From NCBI GenBank assembly GCA_024235015.1, contig JACKNG010000005.1, positions 463,705 to 527,704 of the forward strand: a DNA stretch of 64,000 bases, read 5' to 3'. The stretch is from Gammaproteobacteria bacterium. GTDB taxonomy: Bacteria > Pseudomonadota > Gammaproteobacteria > Ga0077536. Shown one piece after another: positions 54,714 to 62,959 of this stretch. Position 1 is the stretch's first letter. Every line of letters starts with the position of its first letter. The translations under genes were made by a program, and so were the position numbers. The notes beneath the pieces were generated by a model, which saw only the letters and a list, made by a program, of their open reading frames with translations, did not search any database and was not told the origin of the DNA.

Positions 54714-56744
54714 ATGGGTCGATACCTGGTCGGCGTCGACGTCGGCGGGACGTTCACCGATTTCTGCGCCTGGGAACCGGACACCCGTGCGCTGACGGTG
54801 TGGAAGAACCTGACCACACCGGACGATCCCACCAGCGGCATCCTCACCGGGCTTGCCCGTATGACCGAACCGGGCACCATCGGCAATCTCCGCCTCGGCA
54901 CCACCGTCGCCACCAATGCCATCCTCGAACGCCGCGGCGCGCGCGTCGCCTACGTCACCACGCGCGGCTTCCGCGACATCCCCTTCCTGCAACGCGGCCA
55001 CCGCAAGGGCCATTACGACAGCGGCTGGCAGCGCGCACGGCCGCTGGTCCTCAGGCGTAACTGCTTTGAGGTCGACGAACGTCTCGACGCCGACGGCCGC
55101 GTACTGACCGCGCTCGACGAGGCCAGCGTCGACGCCGTAGCCGAGGCCATCCAGGTCGCCGACGGCATCGAGGCGATCGCGGTCAACCTGCTGTTCTCCT
55201 ATATCGACCCGGCCCACGAACGCGCCGTGCGCGAACGTCTCGCCCGGGCCCTGCCCGACATCCCGATCTCGATCAGCTACGACGTGCTGCCGAAGTGGAA
55301 GGAATACGAACGCGCCTCGACCACCCTGGCCGACGCCTACATCAAGCCGGTCGTCGCGCGCTACCTCGGTACCATGCGCGAACGCCTCGACGCCGCCGGG
55401 GTCACCGCGCCGGCCGCGCTGATCAAGTCGAACGGCGGCGAGATGAGCCTCGACGCGGCGGCCGCCCAGCCGATCCAGCTCGCCCTGTCCGGGCCCACCG
55501 GCGGGGTCGTCGCCGCCCGCGCCATCGCCGCCGAGCTCGGCATCGCCAACGCCGTCACCCTCGACATGGGCGGTACCTCGACCGACTGCTCGACCATCGT
55601 CGACGGCGAGGTCAGCTTCACCACCGATTTCGAGATCGAGTTCGGCCTGCCCGTGCAGATCCCCATGCTCGACATCCGCACCATCGGCGCCGGCGGCGGC
55701 TCGGTGGCCTGGATCGACCGCGGCGGCATGCTGCGGGTCGGCCCCGAAAGCGCCGGCGCCCTGCCGGGCCCGGCCTGTTACGGCTTCGGCGGCGAACGCG
55801 CCACGGTGACCGACGCCAACCTCGTGCTCGGACGCATCAACCCGGCCAATTTTCTCGGCGGTGACATGGCCATCGCCGACGATCGCGCCCGTGCCGCGCT
55901 GGCCGGCGTGGCCGAACCGCTCGGCATGGCCGTCGAGGACTGCGCCATGGCCATCCTGCGCATCGTCGACAACAACATGGTCGGCGCGCTGCGCACGGTG
56001 CTGATCGAGCGCGGCCGCGACCCGCGCGATTTCGCCCTCATCGCCTTCGGCGGTGCCGGGCCCCTGCACGTCTCCGCACTGATGGACGAAGCAGGCATAC
56101 CGCGCGCGGTGGTGCCGCTGCACCCGGGGCAGTTCTCCGCGCTCGGCTTCGTCCTGACCGATGCGCGCGTCGACCTCGAGCGCACCATCCAGATGACCTC
56201 GCAGCGCTTCGACGCCGCACGCGCCCGCGATCACCTCGCTGCGCTGGTCGACGCGGCACGGGCCGATCTCGCCGGCCAGGGTTACGTCGCCGAGCCTGAG
56301 ATCGCGCGCTCGATCGACCTGCGCTACCTCGGACAGAACTACGAACTCGAAGTGCCGTTCGCCTTCGATGCGTTCACGGCCGACGAGGTCGCCGCCTTGT
56401 GGCGCGACTTCCACGCCCTGCACGAGGCGCGCTTCGGCTTCCACATCCCGCAGGAGACCATCGAGGCCATCACGCTGCGCTGCAGCGTGCGCTGCGCGAC
56501 CGCCAAACCGGCCTTCCCGTCCCTGCCCACGCGCAGTGCCGCGCTGGCGCCTGCCGGGCGACGCCGCGTGGTCTTCGCCGACGGCGCCCATGAGACCCCG
56601 GTCTACGAGCGGGCGGCGCTCTGTGCCGGCGACCGCATCGAGGGTCCCGCGCTGGTCGAGGAAGCCGCCTCGGTCACCGTGCTCGGTCCGCGCCACGTAC
56701 TCGAAGTGTCGGCGCACGGCCACCTCGTCATCACGCCGACCTGA
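54714..56744 (+). CDS. hyuA: hydantoinase/oxoprolinase family protein, A subunit
   Basis: 676 residues. The N-terminal ATPase-type motif VGVDVGGTFTDFCAW (6-20), LGTTVATNAILERRGARVAYVTTRGFRDI, IKSNGGEMSLDAAA, VTLDMGGTSTDCSTI and GAGGGSVAWID are the HyuA hallmarks. The family includes hydantoinases, 5-oxoprolinase and acetone/acetophenone carboxylases, and ATP-dependent ring opening or carboxylation is the common theme. A strong GGGGGAGG site precedes the ATG. In operon with hyuB 23 bases downstream. Confidence 0.95.
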   Translation: MGRYLVGVDVGGTFTDFCAWEPDTRALTVWKNLTTPDDPTSGILTGLARMTEPGTIGNLRLGTTVATNAILERRGARVAYVTTRGFRDIPFLQRGHRKGHYDSGWQRARPLVLRRNCFEVDERLDADGRVLTALDEASVDAVAEAIQVADGIEAIAVNLLFSYIDPAHERAVRERLARALPDIPISISYDVLPKWKEYERASTTLADAYIKPVVARYLGTMRERLDAAGVTAPAALIKSNGGEMSLDAAAAQPIQLALSGPTGGVVAARAIAAELGIANAVTLDMGGTSTDCSTIVDGEVSFTTDFEIEFGLPVQIPMLDIRTIGAGGGSVAWIDRGGMLRVGPESAGALPGPACYGFGGERATVTDANLVLGRINPANFLGGDMAIADDRARAALAGVAEPLGMAVEDCAMAILRIVDNNMVGALRTVLIERGRDPRDFALIAFGGAGPLHVSALMDEAGIPRAVVPLHPGQFSALGFVLTDARVDLERTIQMTSQRFDAARARDHLAALVDAARADLAGQGYVAEPEIARSIDLRYLGQNYELEVPFAFDAFTADEVAALWRDFHALHEARFGFHIPQETIEAITLRCSVRCATAKPAFPSLPTRSAALAPAGRRRVVFADGAHETPVYERAALCAGDRIEGPALVEEAASVTVLGPRHVLEVSAHGHLVITPT

Positions 56745-56767
56745 GCGACCGAGAGGAGGTACACACC

Positions 56768-58465
56768 ATGGACTTCGTCACCATGAACATCATCGACAGC
56801 ACGATGCTGTCGATCTGCCGCGAGATGGGTATCACGCTGATGAAGACGAGTTACTCGACCATCTTCAACGAGGCCCTCGACTTCACCTGCGGCATCGCCT
56901 CGCCGCGCGGCGAGATGCTCGCCGCGGCCGAGTTCTGCCCGGCCCAGATCGGCGGCCTGCCCCTGCTCATCCGCTCCTGCCTGCAGGAGATCCCGCTGGA
57001 CGAAATCGAGCCCGGTGACGTGCTGGTACACAACGATCCCTATCGCGGCGGCCTGCACACCCCGGAGCACACCCTGTTCTGCCCGGTCTTCGTCGACGAC
57101 GCGCTGGTCGCCTTCACCGTCGCCATCGGCCACGTCGCCGAAGTCGGCGGCATGGTGCCGGGCGGCTTTCCGTCCGAGGCGACCGAGATCTTCCACGAAG
57201 GGATCCGGGTGCCGCCGGTCAAGATCAAGAAGCGCGGCGAGGACGTGGTCGAAGTGTGGAAGCTGTGGCTCGCCAACGTGCGCACCCCGCGACACAACTA
57301 CGGCGACATGCGGGCCATGATCTCGGGCGTCGAACTGGGCAGCGCACGCTTGGCCGACGTCGTGCGGAAGTACGGCCGCGAGGTCTTCACCACGACCTGC
57401 AGCGATCTCATGGACTACGCTGAGAAGCGCATGCAGGCCGAGATCGCTGCCATCCCCGACGGCCGCTACGACTTCGTCGACTACATGGACAACGACGGCG
57501 TGTCCGACGCCGAGATCCGCATCGAGGCCCATTGCCACGTCCAGGGTCAGCGCCTGGTGGTCGACTACACGGGCTCGAGCGCACAGGTCAAAGGCCCCAT
57601 CAACGCGACGCTGGGCGTGGCCTGGTCGGCGGCCTACAACGCCGTGCTGCACCTCACCGACCCGACCATTCCGAAGAACTCCGGCTGCTTTCGCCCGATC
57701 AAGGTCATCGCCCCGCGCGGCAGCATCGTCAACGTCGACTACCCGGCGCCGGAGGTCGGCGGCAATACCGAGGCCCACCCGCGCATCGCCGGTGCGGTGA
57801 TCGGCGCACTCGCCCAGGCTGCACCGGCCCGCGCCATGGCCGGTGAGGGCGGTACCCATCTCAACTTCGTCTTCGGCGGTCACGACCATCGCCACGACGA
57901 GTACTTCGCCTGCTACGACCTCGAATCGGTCGGCTGGGGTGCGCGCCCGCAGGCTGACGGTAACGACGCCACCGATTCCATCAACGGCAACTGCCGCGTG
58001 ATGCCGGTGGAGGTGTTCGAGACGCGCTACCCGTGGCTGACCGAGGAGTACAGCCTGCGCCCGGACTCCGGCGGTCCCGGCCGCCAGCGCGGCGGTCTCG
58101 GCACGAAGAAGGTCTACCGCTGCCTCGATGCCGAGATCACCGCCTCGCAGCTCACCGATCGACACCAGCACCGCGCCTACGGGCTCGCCGGTGGCCAACC
58201 CGGCGCGCCCGGCATGACCTGGTACCGGGCGCACGACGGCGCGGACTGGCAGACCATGGTCGAGGCGTTCGCCAAGCGCTCGACCAGCAAGTGGTCGAAC
58301 GTCACCTTCCGCCCTGGCGACCGCGTGCAGATTCTGACCCCGGGCGGCGGTGGCTGGGGTCCGCCGGCCGAACGCGATCCGGCGGCGCTCGCCGACGACC
58401 TCGCAGATGGTTTCGTCAGCCCCGCCAGCGCCGTGGCCGATTATCGCCGCACGGGAGAACGATGA
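56768..58465 (+). CDS. hyuB: hydantoinase B/oxoprolinase family protein
   Basis: 565 residues. It starts with VTMNIIDSTMLSICREMG, then IFNEALDFTCGIASPRGEMLAAAEFCPAQIG, GDVLVHNDPYRGGLHTPE, HVAEVGGMVPGGFPSEATEIF, and YPAPEVGGNTEAHPRIAGAVIG. These are diagnostic for HyuB, which partners HyuA. GAGGAGGT ribosome-binding site. The stop overlaps the start of the small cysteine-rich gene, so the three should be translated together. Confidence 0.95.
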   Translation: MDFVTMNIIDSTMLSICREMGITLMKTSYSTIFNEALDFTCGIASPRGEMLAAAEFCPAQIGGLPLLIRSCLQEIPLDEIEPGDVLVHNDPYRGGLHTPEHTLFCPVFVDDALVAFTVAIGHVAEVGGMVPGGFPSEATEIFHEGIRVPPVKIKKRGEDVVEVWKLWLANVRTPRHNYGDMRAMISGVELGSARLADVVRKYGREVFTTTCSDLMDYAEKRMQAEIAAIPDGRYDFVDYMDNDGVSDAEIRIEAHCHVQGQRLVVDYTGSSAQVKGPINATLGVAWSAAYNAVLHLTDPTIPKNSGCFRPIKVIAPRGSIVNVDYPAPEVGGNTEAHPRIAGAVIGALAQAAPARAMAGEGGTHLNFVFGGHDHRHDEYFACYDLESVGWGARPQADGNDATDSINGNCRVMPVEVFETRYPWLTEEYSLRPDSGGPGRQRGGLGTKKVYRCLDAEITASQLTDRHQHRAYGLAGGQPGAPGMTWYRAHDGADWQTMVEAFAKRSTSKWSNVTFRPGDRVQILTPGGGGWGPPAERDPAALADDLADGFVSPASAVADYRRTGER

Positions 58466-58668
58466 TGAGATTCAGCGCCAACGGCTACTACGTCGAGCGC
58501 TACGTCAAATGCGATTGCTGCGGCGTGCTGATCTACGATGAAGGCATCACCGTCGACGACGCCGAAGGCGTCCGCCTGCTGTTCTGCTCTGCATGGTGCC
58601 GGGAATGGCACACCCAGAAACGCGCCGGTGTCGAGTCGCCGCAGGTCGAGCTGCCGTTCGAGTCCTAG
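58462..58668 (+). CDS. small cysteine-rich protein, probable third hydantoinase subunit
   Basis: 68 residues from the ATG at 58462, overlapping the hyuB stop. The cysteines fall in two knuckles: CDCC (Cys17, 19, 20) and CSAWCREWH (Cys42, Cys46, His50), spaced for a zinc site of the treble-clef type. The small gamma subunits of acetone carboxylases, which share the HyuA/HyuB fold, are also zinc-binding; by analogy it may be a third subunit. I do not know a named family. It ends just before the triple REP-like repeat. Confidence 0.75.
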   Translation: MMRFSANGYYVERYVKCDCCGVLIYDEGITVDDAEGVRLLFCSAWCREWHTQKRAGVESPQVELPFES

Positions 58669-58680
58669 CGCGGCCGTACA

Positions 58681-58809
58681 AACAAATACTTAACCCTTGG
58701 TGTCAGACACCAAGGACTTCAATCAAACGGTTGACGCTCGGTGTCAGACATCGGGGACTGGCGCGGCCGACACGCACGATCAAATACTTAGCCGTTGGTG
58801 TCAGACACC
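58681..58809 (+). repeat. three tandem REP-like elements (copies c, d, e)
   Basis: GGTGTCAGACACC at 58699-58711 (extended to a 21-bp palindrome, 58695-58715) and 58797-58809, with a diverged copy GGTGTCAGACATC at 58740-58752. Copies c and e share a lead-in: GCGCGGCCG, then CAAATACTTA, then a CC-rich linker. They fill the 169-bp gap between the small cysteine-rich gene and the convergent hlyD gene. Confidence 0.85.
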
Positions 58810-58837
58810 GCGAACATCACCGGCAGGCGACGCTACC

Positions 58838-60202
58838 TCATTCCTCCTTCCACGCCCGCGCTATCACTTCGGAGACCGGGCGCGCGAGGTATTCGAACAC
58901 GGTGCGCTCGCCGAACTTGATGGTGACGTCGGCCGGCATCCCCGGCTGCAAGCGCGCGACCTCGATCTTGTCGTACTCCTCCGGCGGGACGGTGATGCGC
59001 ACCACGAAGTAAGACAGGCCGGTGCGCTCGTCCTGGGTGGCGTCCGCCGCCACGTAACTCACCACGCCGTCGAGGACCGGCGCGTTGCGCCGATCGAGCG
59101 CGGTCAGGCGCACGTCGGCACGCAGGCCGACGGCCATGTTGTCGACGTCCCGGGTCTCGACCCGCGTTTCGATCACCATGTCGTCGTCCTGCGGCACGAT
59201 TTCGAGCAGGACCTCGCCCGGCCCCACCACCTGGCGGGCCGAGAACACCGCCAGGTTCACGGCCACACCGTCGGCCGGAGCCGTGACCTCGATGTTGTCG
59301 AGCACGTGCTGCGCGGCGCCGTTGCGTTCGGCGAGGTCCATGACCCGCGCCTGGACGTCGCGCAGCTCGTCGACCACGTCCTTGTCGAACTCGTTGCGGA
59401 CCTGGATGGTCTGCTGCTGCTTCTCCGAGATCGCGGCCGCGGTTTCCGCGCTCTCCGCGACGAGATTGCCGTACTCGCCGCGCACGCGCGCAAGCTCGCG
59501 TTCGAGATTCAACACGTGGGGCTTCTGGATGAAGCCCTTCTCCAGCAGCTTGGTCGAATCGGCGAGCTCTTCCTCGAGCAGGTCGAGCTGGCGCTGTTTG
59601 GACTCGAGCTGGGACGCGATGCCGGCGCTCTTCTCGCGCAGCTGCCCGATCTGGCGGGCGAGAATCTCGACGTTGTTGACCAGGCCGCTGGCGCGGGTTG
59701 CGAAAACGCGCCGCTGGCTGTCGAGCAATTCGGCGACCCCGGCGTCGTGTTCGGCGACCTCGATGAGTTCCGGCGGAAAGGTGACTTCATCGCGGCGGTC
59801 GCGCTCGGCTTCGAGACGGGCCTGCAGGGCGAGTTGCGCGCGGTAATTCGAGGACACGATGCCGAAGGTGGCCTCGGCCTCGGTGCGATCGAGGACCAGC
59901 AGCACCTGGCCCTGGCGGACGTGGTCGCCGTCCTTGACCAGGACCTCCTTGATCGTGCCGCCCTGCAGGTGCTGGATGCGCTTGCGGTTCGAATCGACCT
60001 TGAGCACGCCGGTGACGACCACGGCCTTGGCCAGGGGCGCCAGCATGGTCCAGCCGCCGACCCCGCCGAAGGCGCCGACCACGACCAGCAGCCCGATCAA
60101 GGTCCAGCGTCCGGCCGCGCCGCGCAAGGCCAGGCGCGCAGCATCGGCATCCGGTGCGAAACTCGGATCGGCCGAGCCGTGATGTTCCAGCGCCGCATCC
60201 AT
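58838..60202 (-). CDS. HlyD-family type I secretion periplasmic adaptor
   Basis: 454 residues. One transmembrane helix (about 34-54) is followed by a lipoyl-like half (VDSNRKRIQHLQGGTIKEVLVKDGDHVRQGQVLLVLD), a long coiled-coil hairpin (about 115-290) and the second lipoyl and beta-barrel region ending PADVTIKFGERTVFEYL. It bridges the inner-membrane ABC protein and an outer-membrane TolC. The ATG at 60202 overlaps the ABC stop (TGATG); a TTG one codon upstream is the alternative. No TolC gene is in the window. Confidence 0.94.
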   Translation of the reverse strand: MDAALEHHGSADPSFAPDADAARLALRGAAGRWTLIGLLVVVGAFGGVGGWTMLAPLAKAVVVTGVLKVDSNRKRIQHLQGGTIKEVLVKDGDHVRQGQVLLVLDRTEAEATFGIVSSNYRAQLALQARLEAERDRRDEVTFPPELIEVAEHDAGVAELLDSQRRVFATRASGLVNNVEILARQIGQLREKSAGIASQLESKQRQLDLLEEELADSTKLLEKGFIQKPHVLNLERELARVRGEYGNLVAESAETAAAISEKQQQTIQVRNEFDKDVVDELRDVQARVMDLAERNGAAQHVLDNIEVTAPADGVAVNLAVFSARQVVGPGEVLLEIVPQDDDMVIETRVETRDVDNMAVGLRADVRLTALDRRNAPVLDGVVSYVAADATQDERTGLSYFVVRITVPPEEYDKIEVARLQPGMPADVTIKFGERTVFEYLARPVSEVIARAWKEE

Positions 60203-61920
60203 CAACCATGCCCCTCCGCGCCGCGCAAGCCTGCAGCCGCCCCGAGCACCGGCGCGACCGGGCGCGTGACCTGGCGCAAGACCTCGTCGGCCGCCCCGAA
60301 GTGGGTGATCTCGCCGCGCTGCAGGACCAGGACCTTGGTCGCGTGCAGCAGCACGTTGGGACGATGGGTCACCAGTACGACCGTCGTACCCCGGGCCTTG
60401 AGCGCGGCAATGGCCTGGATCAGGGCCTGCTCGCCCTCGACATCGAGATTGGAGCTTGGTTCGTCGAGCACCACGAGCGCGGGTTTGCCGTAGACCGCGC
60501 GGGCCAGGGCGATGCGCTGCCGCTGGCCGCCCGACAGGCGCTCGCCACCCACACCGATACGGGTGTTGAAGCCGTTCGGCAAGGTCGCAATGAGATCGTA
60601 ACTGCCGGTGAGCTGCGCCGCCTCGACCACGGCCTCGGCATCGACCTCGTCGAAGCGCGCAATGTTCTCGTCGACCCGGCCGTCGAACAGTTCGACGTCC
60701 TGCGGCAGGTAGCCGAAGGCACGTCCCAGCTCGCCGCGATTCCAGGCGCTGATGTCGAAGCCGTCGATGCGCACCTGCCCCTTCACCGGGCGCACCACGC
60801 CGAGCATCACCCGTGCGAGGGTGGACTTGCCAGCAGCGCTCGGCCCGGTGATGCCCAGCACCTCGCCGGGGGCCAAGGCGAAGCCGACGCCCTTGAGGAG
60901 CGGCTCTTCGCGCCCGGGTACCGCGACGACGACCTGGCTCAACTCGATCGCGCCGCTCGCTTGCGGCAGCGACATGCGCGGGCCGGGCACGGGATGCTCA
61001 TCGAGGAAGGCGCCGAGGCGACGGTAGGCCTGGCGCGAGGTGACCACGGTGCGCCAGGCGCCGATCGCCACTTCGATCGGCGCCAGCGCGCGGGCCATGA
61101 TCAGCGAGCAGGCGATGATGGCCCCGGCCGAGATCTCTCCCTTGATCGCAAGCCAGGCTCCCGCCGTGAGCACACCCATCTGCAAGCCCATGCGCGCGAA
61201 CTTGGCCAGTGCGCTGAAGCTGCCGGCCCGGTCGCTGCCGGCCGTCTGCAGGGCGATGGCGTTCTCGCGTTCCACTTCCCAGCGCCGGACCAGCGCAGTC
61301 GACATGGCCATGGCGACGATGACCTCGGCGTTGCGTGCGGCGAGCTCGGCGAAGCGCTGGGCGGCCTGGGCGTGGCGACCCGACTCGAGGATGAAGCCGC
61401 GCGTCATCATCTCGTTGACGACGGCGAGTCCGAGCAAAGCAATCGCGCCGAGCGTGGCCAGCACGCCGAGCAGCGGATGGACCAGGTAGATCGCGAGCAG
61501 GAACACCGGCGTCCACGGCGCATCGAACAGGGCCAGCAGCCCGGGCCCGGCGAGGAAGGTGCGCACTTCGTCGAGGTCGCGCACGGCCTGGTTGTCGCGC
61601 CCCTCGACCAGGGCGAGGTGGACCAGCCAGCGCCTGAGCGCATGGTCGAACCAGTGCCCGATACGCACGAGAATGCGCGCACGGACGAACTCCAGCGACG
61701 CCATGACGACCAGCACGAACAGGGCTGCCAGGGCCAGCATGAGCAGGGTGGAGAGATTGCGCGAGGTCAACACGCGGTCGTAGACCTGCAGCATGTAGAT
61801 CGGCAGCGCCAGCAGGGTGAGGTTGAGGAAAAAGCTCAACACCCCGACGAACAGCAGGTAGCGCCGCGCAATCTCCGTCAGCGCGTGCAAGGGGTTGCTG
61901 GGTGGGGCAGCGGTCGTCAT
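60202..61920 (-). CDS. type I secretion ABC transporter, PrtD/HasD type
   Basis: 572 residues with an N-terminal six-helix transporter domain (about 22-290) and a nucleotide-binding domain with Walker A GPSAAGKST (359-367), signature LSGGQ (462-466) and Walker B LVVLDEP (482-488). There is no C39 peptidase or CLD at the N-terminus, so it belongs to the PrtD/HasD class that exports proteins by a C-terminal signal. It is coupled to the adaptor gene. The cadherin-like repeat protein upstream on the same strand is its likely substrate. Confidence 0.94.
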   Translation of the reverse strand: MTTAAPPSNPLHALTEIARRYLLFVGVLSFFLNLTLLALPIYMLQVYDRVLTSRNLSTLLMLALAALFVLVVMASLEFVRARILVRIGHWFDHALRRWLVHLALVEGRDNQAVRDLDEVRTFLAGPGLLALFDAPWTPVFLLAIYLVHPLLGVLATLGAIALLGLAVVNEMMTRGFILESGRHAQAAQRFAELAARNAEVIVAMAMSTALVRRWEVERENAIALQTAGSDRAGSFSALAKFARMGLQMGVLTAGAWLAIKGEISAGAIIACSLIMARALAPIEVAIGAWRTVVTSRQAYRRLGAFLDEHPVPGPRMSLPQASGAIELSQVVVAVPGREEPLLKGVGFALAPGEVLGITGPSAAGKSTLARVMLGVVRPVKGQVRIDGFDISAWNRGELGRAFGYLPQDVELFDGRVDENIARFDEVDAEAVVEAAQLTGSYDLIATLPNGFNTRIGVGGERLSGGQRQRIALARAVYGKPALVVLDEPSSNLDVEGEQALIQAIAALKARGTTVVLVTHRPNVLLHATKVLVLQRGEITHFGAADEVLRQVTRPVAPVLGAAAGLRGAEGHG

Positions 61921-62114
61921 GGCTTGATGTTGGTGTGCCGAATCGCCTTGGCGCGGGCGCGCCCATTATGGCACCGGGCCAGTCCGCTTTGGCAGCGTTA
62001 CGGCGGGACTGGCGCCGCGCCGGCGAGACTGCTCGACACCGGCGAGGATGCCCCGCCCGCGGTGGACCGCCCGGCTGCGCTACCCGCCGCTCGCCTTGCG
62101 GGTTCGGGAACGCA

Positions 62115-62139
62115 CAGCCGGGCAAACGCGGCCCGGCTG
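62115..62139 (-). terminator. hairpin after PEP-CTERM gene 3
   Basis: Perfect 9-bp stem CAGCCGGGC-aaacgcg-GCCCGGCTG, 44 bases after the stop codon. No good T-tract on the minus strand. It lies in the 262-bp gap before the ABC transporter gene, where no clear promoter was seen. Confidence 0.4.
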
Positions 62140-62182
62140 TCTTCTCAGGCGTGAGCGCGATGCGGCGCGCGGCGGAAGCGCG

Positions 62183-62893
62183 TTACGCGCGGCAGCGCGT
62201 GCGCTGCCGTCGGCGCGCCGCGATCAGACCGAGTGGAAGCAGCAGGGCGCTGGCAGGTTCCGGCACCCGGCTGCTCGTGCCCAGCAGCTCAAAAGCCAGG
62301 TCGAAGGTCTGGACATCCGCGGCCCACGGGTCGACGTTGGGATACGGGCCGAACCAGGTGCGAAAGAAGTTGGCATCATTCACGCTGTCCGCGCTCTGCA
62401 GCCAATAGAAGCCGCCATTCTGGTCCGTCGACTCGAGGCCCAGATAGTAGGACGTACCAGCGGACAACGACAGGCTCGCAGGCAGAAGGAAATCGAACTG
62501 GTAGACAGGCGCCTGGACGATGTCGAACAGCGCGGTCGCCGTGCGAGTAACGCCCACCCCGGTGTATTCGGCCAGGGGGGTCGCGTTCGGCACGCCGCCG
62601 CCATCCTCGTAGATACGTACGTTGAAGGTGTCCGCGAAGAAGTTCGGAAAGTCGAGCGAGCCCCACCAGCGCACCCCGGTGACCTCGGCATCCGCAGCGA
62701 GGACGAAATCGTCGGCGCTCTCGGTACCGAACGAGGTGAGTATCGCATCACCGCCATCGAGCGGGTCTTGCACGTAGACCGCCTGGACCGGCGCGACCAG
62801 GCACGCGCACAGCAACAGAACGGCCCCCAGGCTCCGCCTCAACGCGGTACCCGGCCAAGACCGGCCACTGTAACGAACCGACTTACCCGACAT
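62183..62893 (-). CDS. PEP-CTERM sorting domain protein 3
   Basis: 236 residues with a GGGAG site before the ATG. Signal peptide about 18-38 (LGAVLLLCACLVAPVQA). The mature part is beta-rich (FVLAADAEVTGVRWWGSLDFP, FNVRIYEDGGGVPNATPLAEY, YYLGLESTDQNGGFYWLQS), the pattern of a discoidin-like or jelly-roll module seen in PEP-CTERM proteins. The C-terminus is VPEP, hydrophobic ASALLLPLGLIAA, then RRRQRTRCRA, a longer basic tail than in the other two. It lies between a repeat protein and a type I secretion system. Confidence 0.9.
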   Translation of the reverse strand: MSGKSVRYSGRSWPGTALRRSLGAVLLLCACLVAPVQAVYVQDPLDGGDAILTSFGTESADDFVLAADAEVTGVRWWGSLDFPNFFADTFNVRIYEDGGGVPNATPLAEYTGVGVTRTATALFDIVQAPVYQFDFLLPASLSLSAGTSYYLGLESTDQNGGFYWLQSADSVNDANFFRTWFGPYPNVDPWAADVQTFDLAFELLGTSSRVPEPASALLLPLGLIAARRRQRTRCRA

Positions 62894-62932
62894 AGCTTTT
62901 TCTCCCTGCCCGGGACCGAGGTGTACCGGGGC

Positions 62933-62947
62933 GCAAAGTTGATACCA
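62933..62947 (-). promoter_or_regulatory. sigma-54 (-24/-12) promoter of PEP-CTERM gene 3
   Basis: On the minus strand TGGTATCAACTTTGC, GG-N10-GC with the conserved TTGC end. Start near 62921 gives a 28-base leader with the GGGAG site in it. It fits in the 66-bp gap after the repeat-protein gene. Confidence 0.65.
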
Positions 62948-62959
62948 GTTTTATACGAT

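Noticed and set aside
58681..58809. Three regularly spaced repeats resembling a CRISPR array
   Set aside because: The units are palindromic, unequal in spacing and diverged, also occur 12 kb away, and have no cas genes.
61982..62010. GG-N10-GC match on the plus strand near 61990 as a fourth sigma-54 promoter
   Set aside because: It lacks the TTGC end, points away from any gene and fits chance in GC-rich DNA.
60154..62154. 666-codon open frame antisense to the ABC transporter
   Set aside because: Antisense shadow; the opposite strand holds complete Walker motifs.
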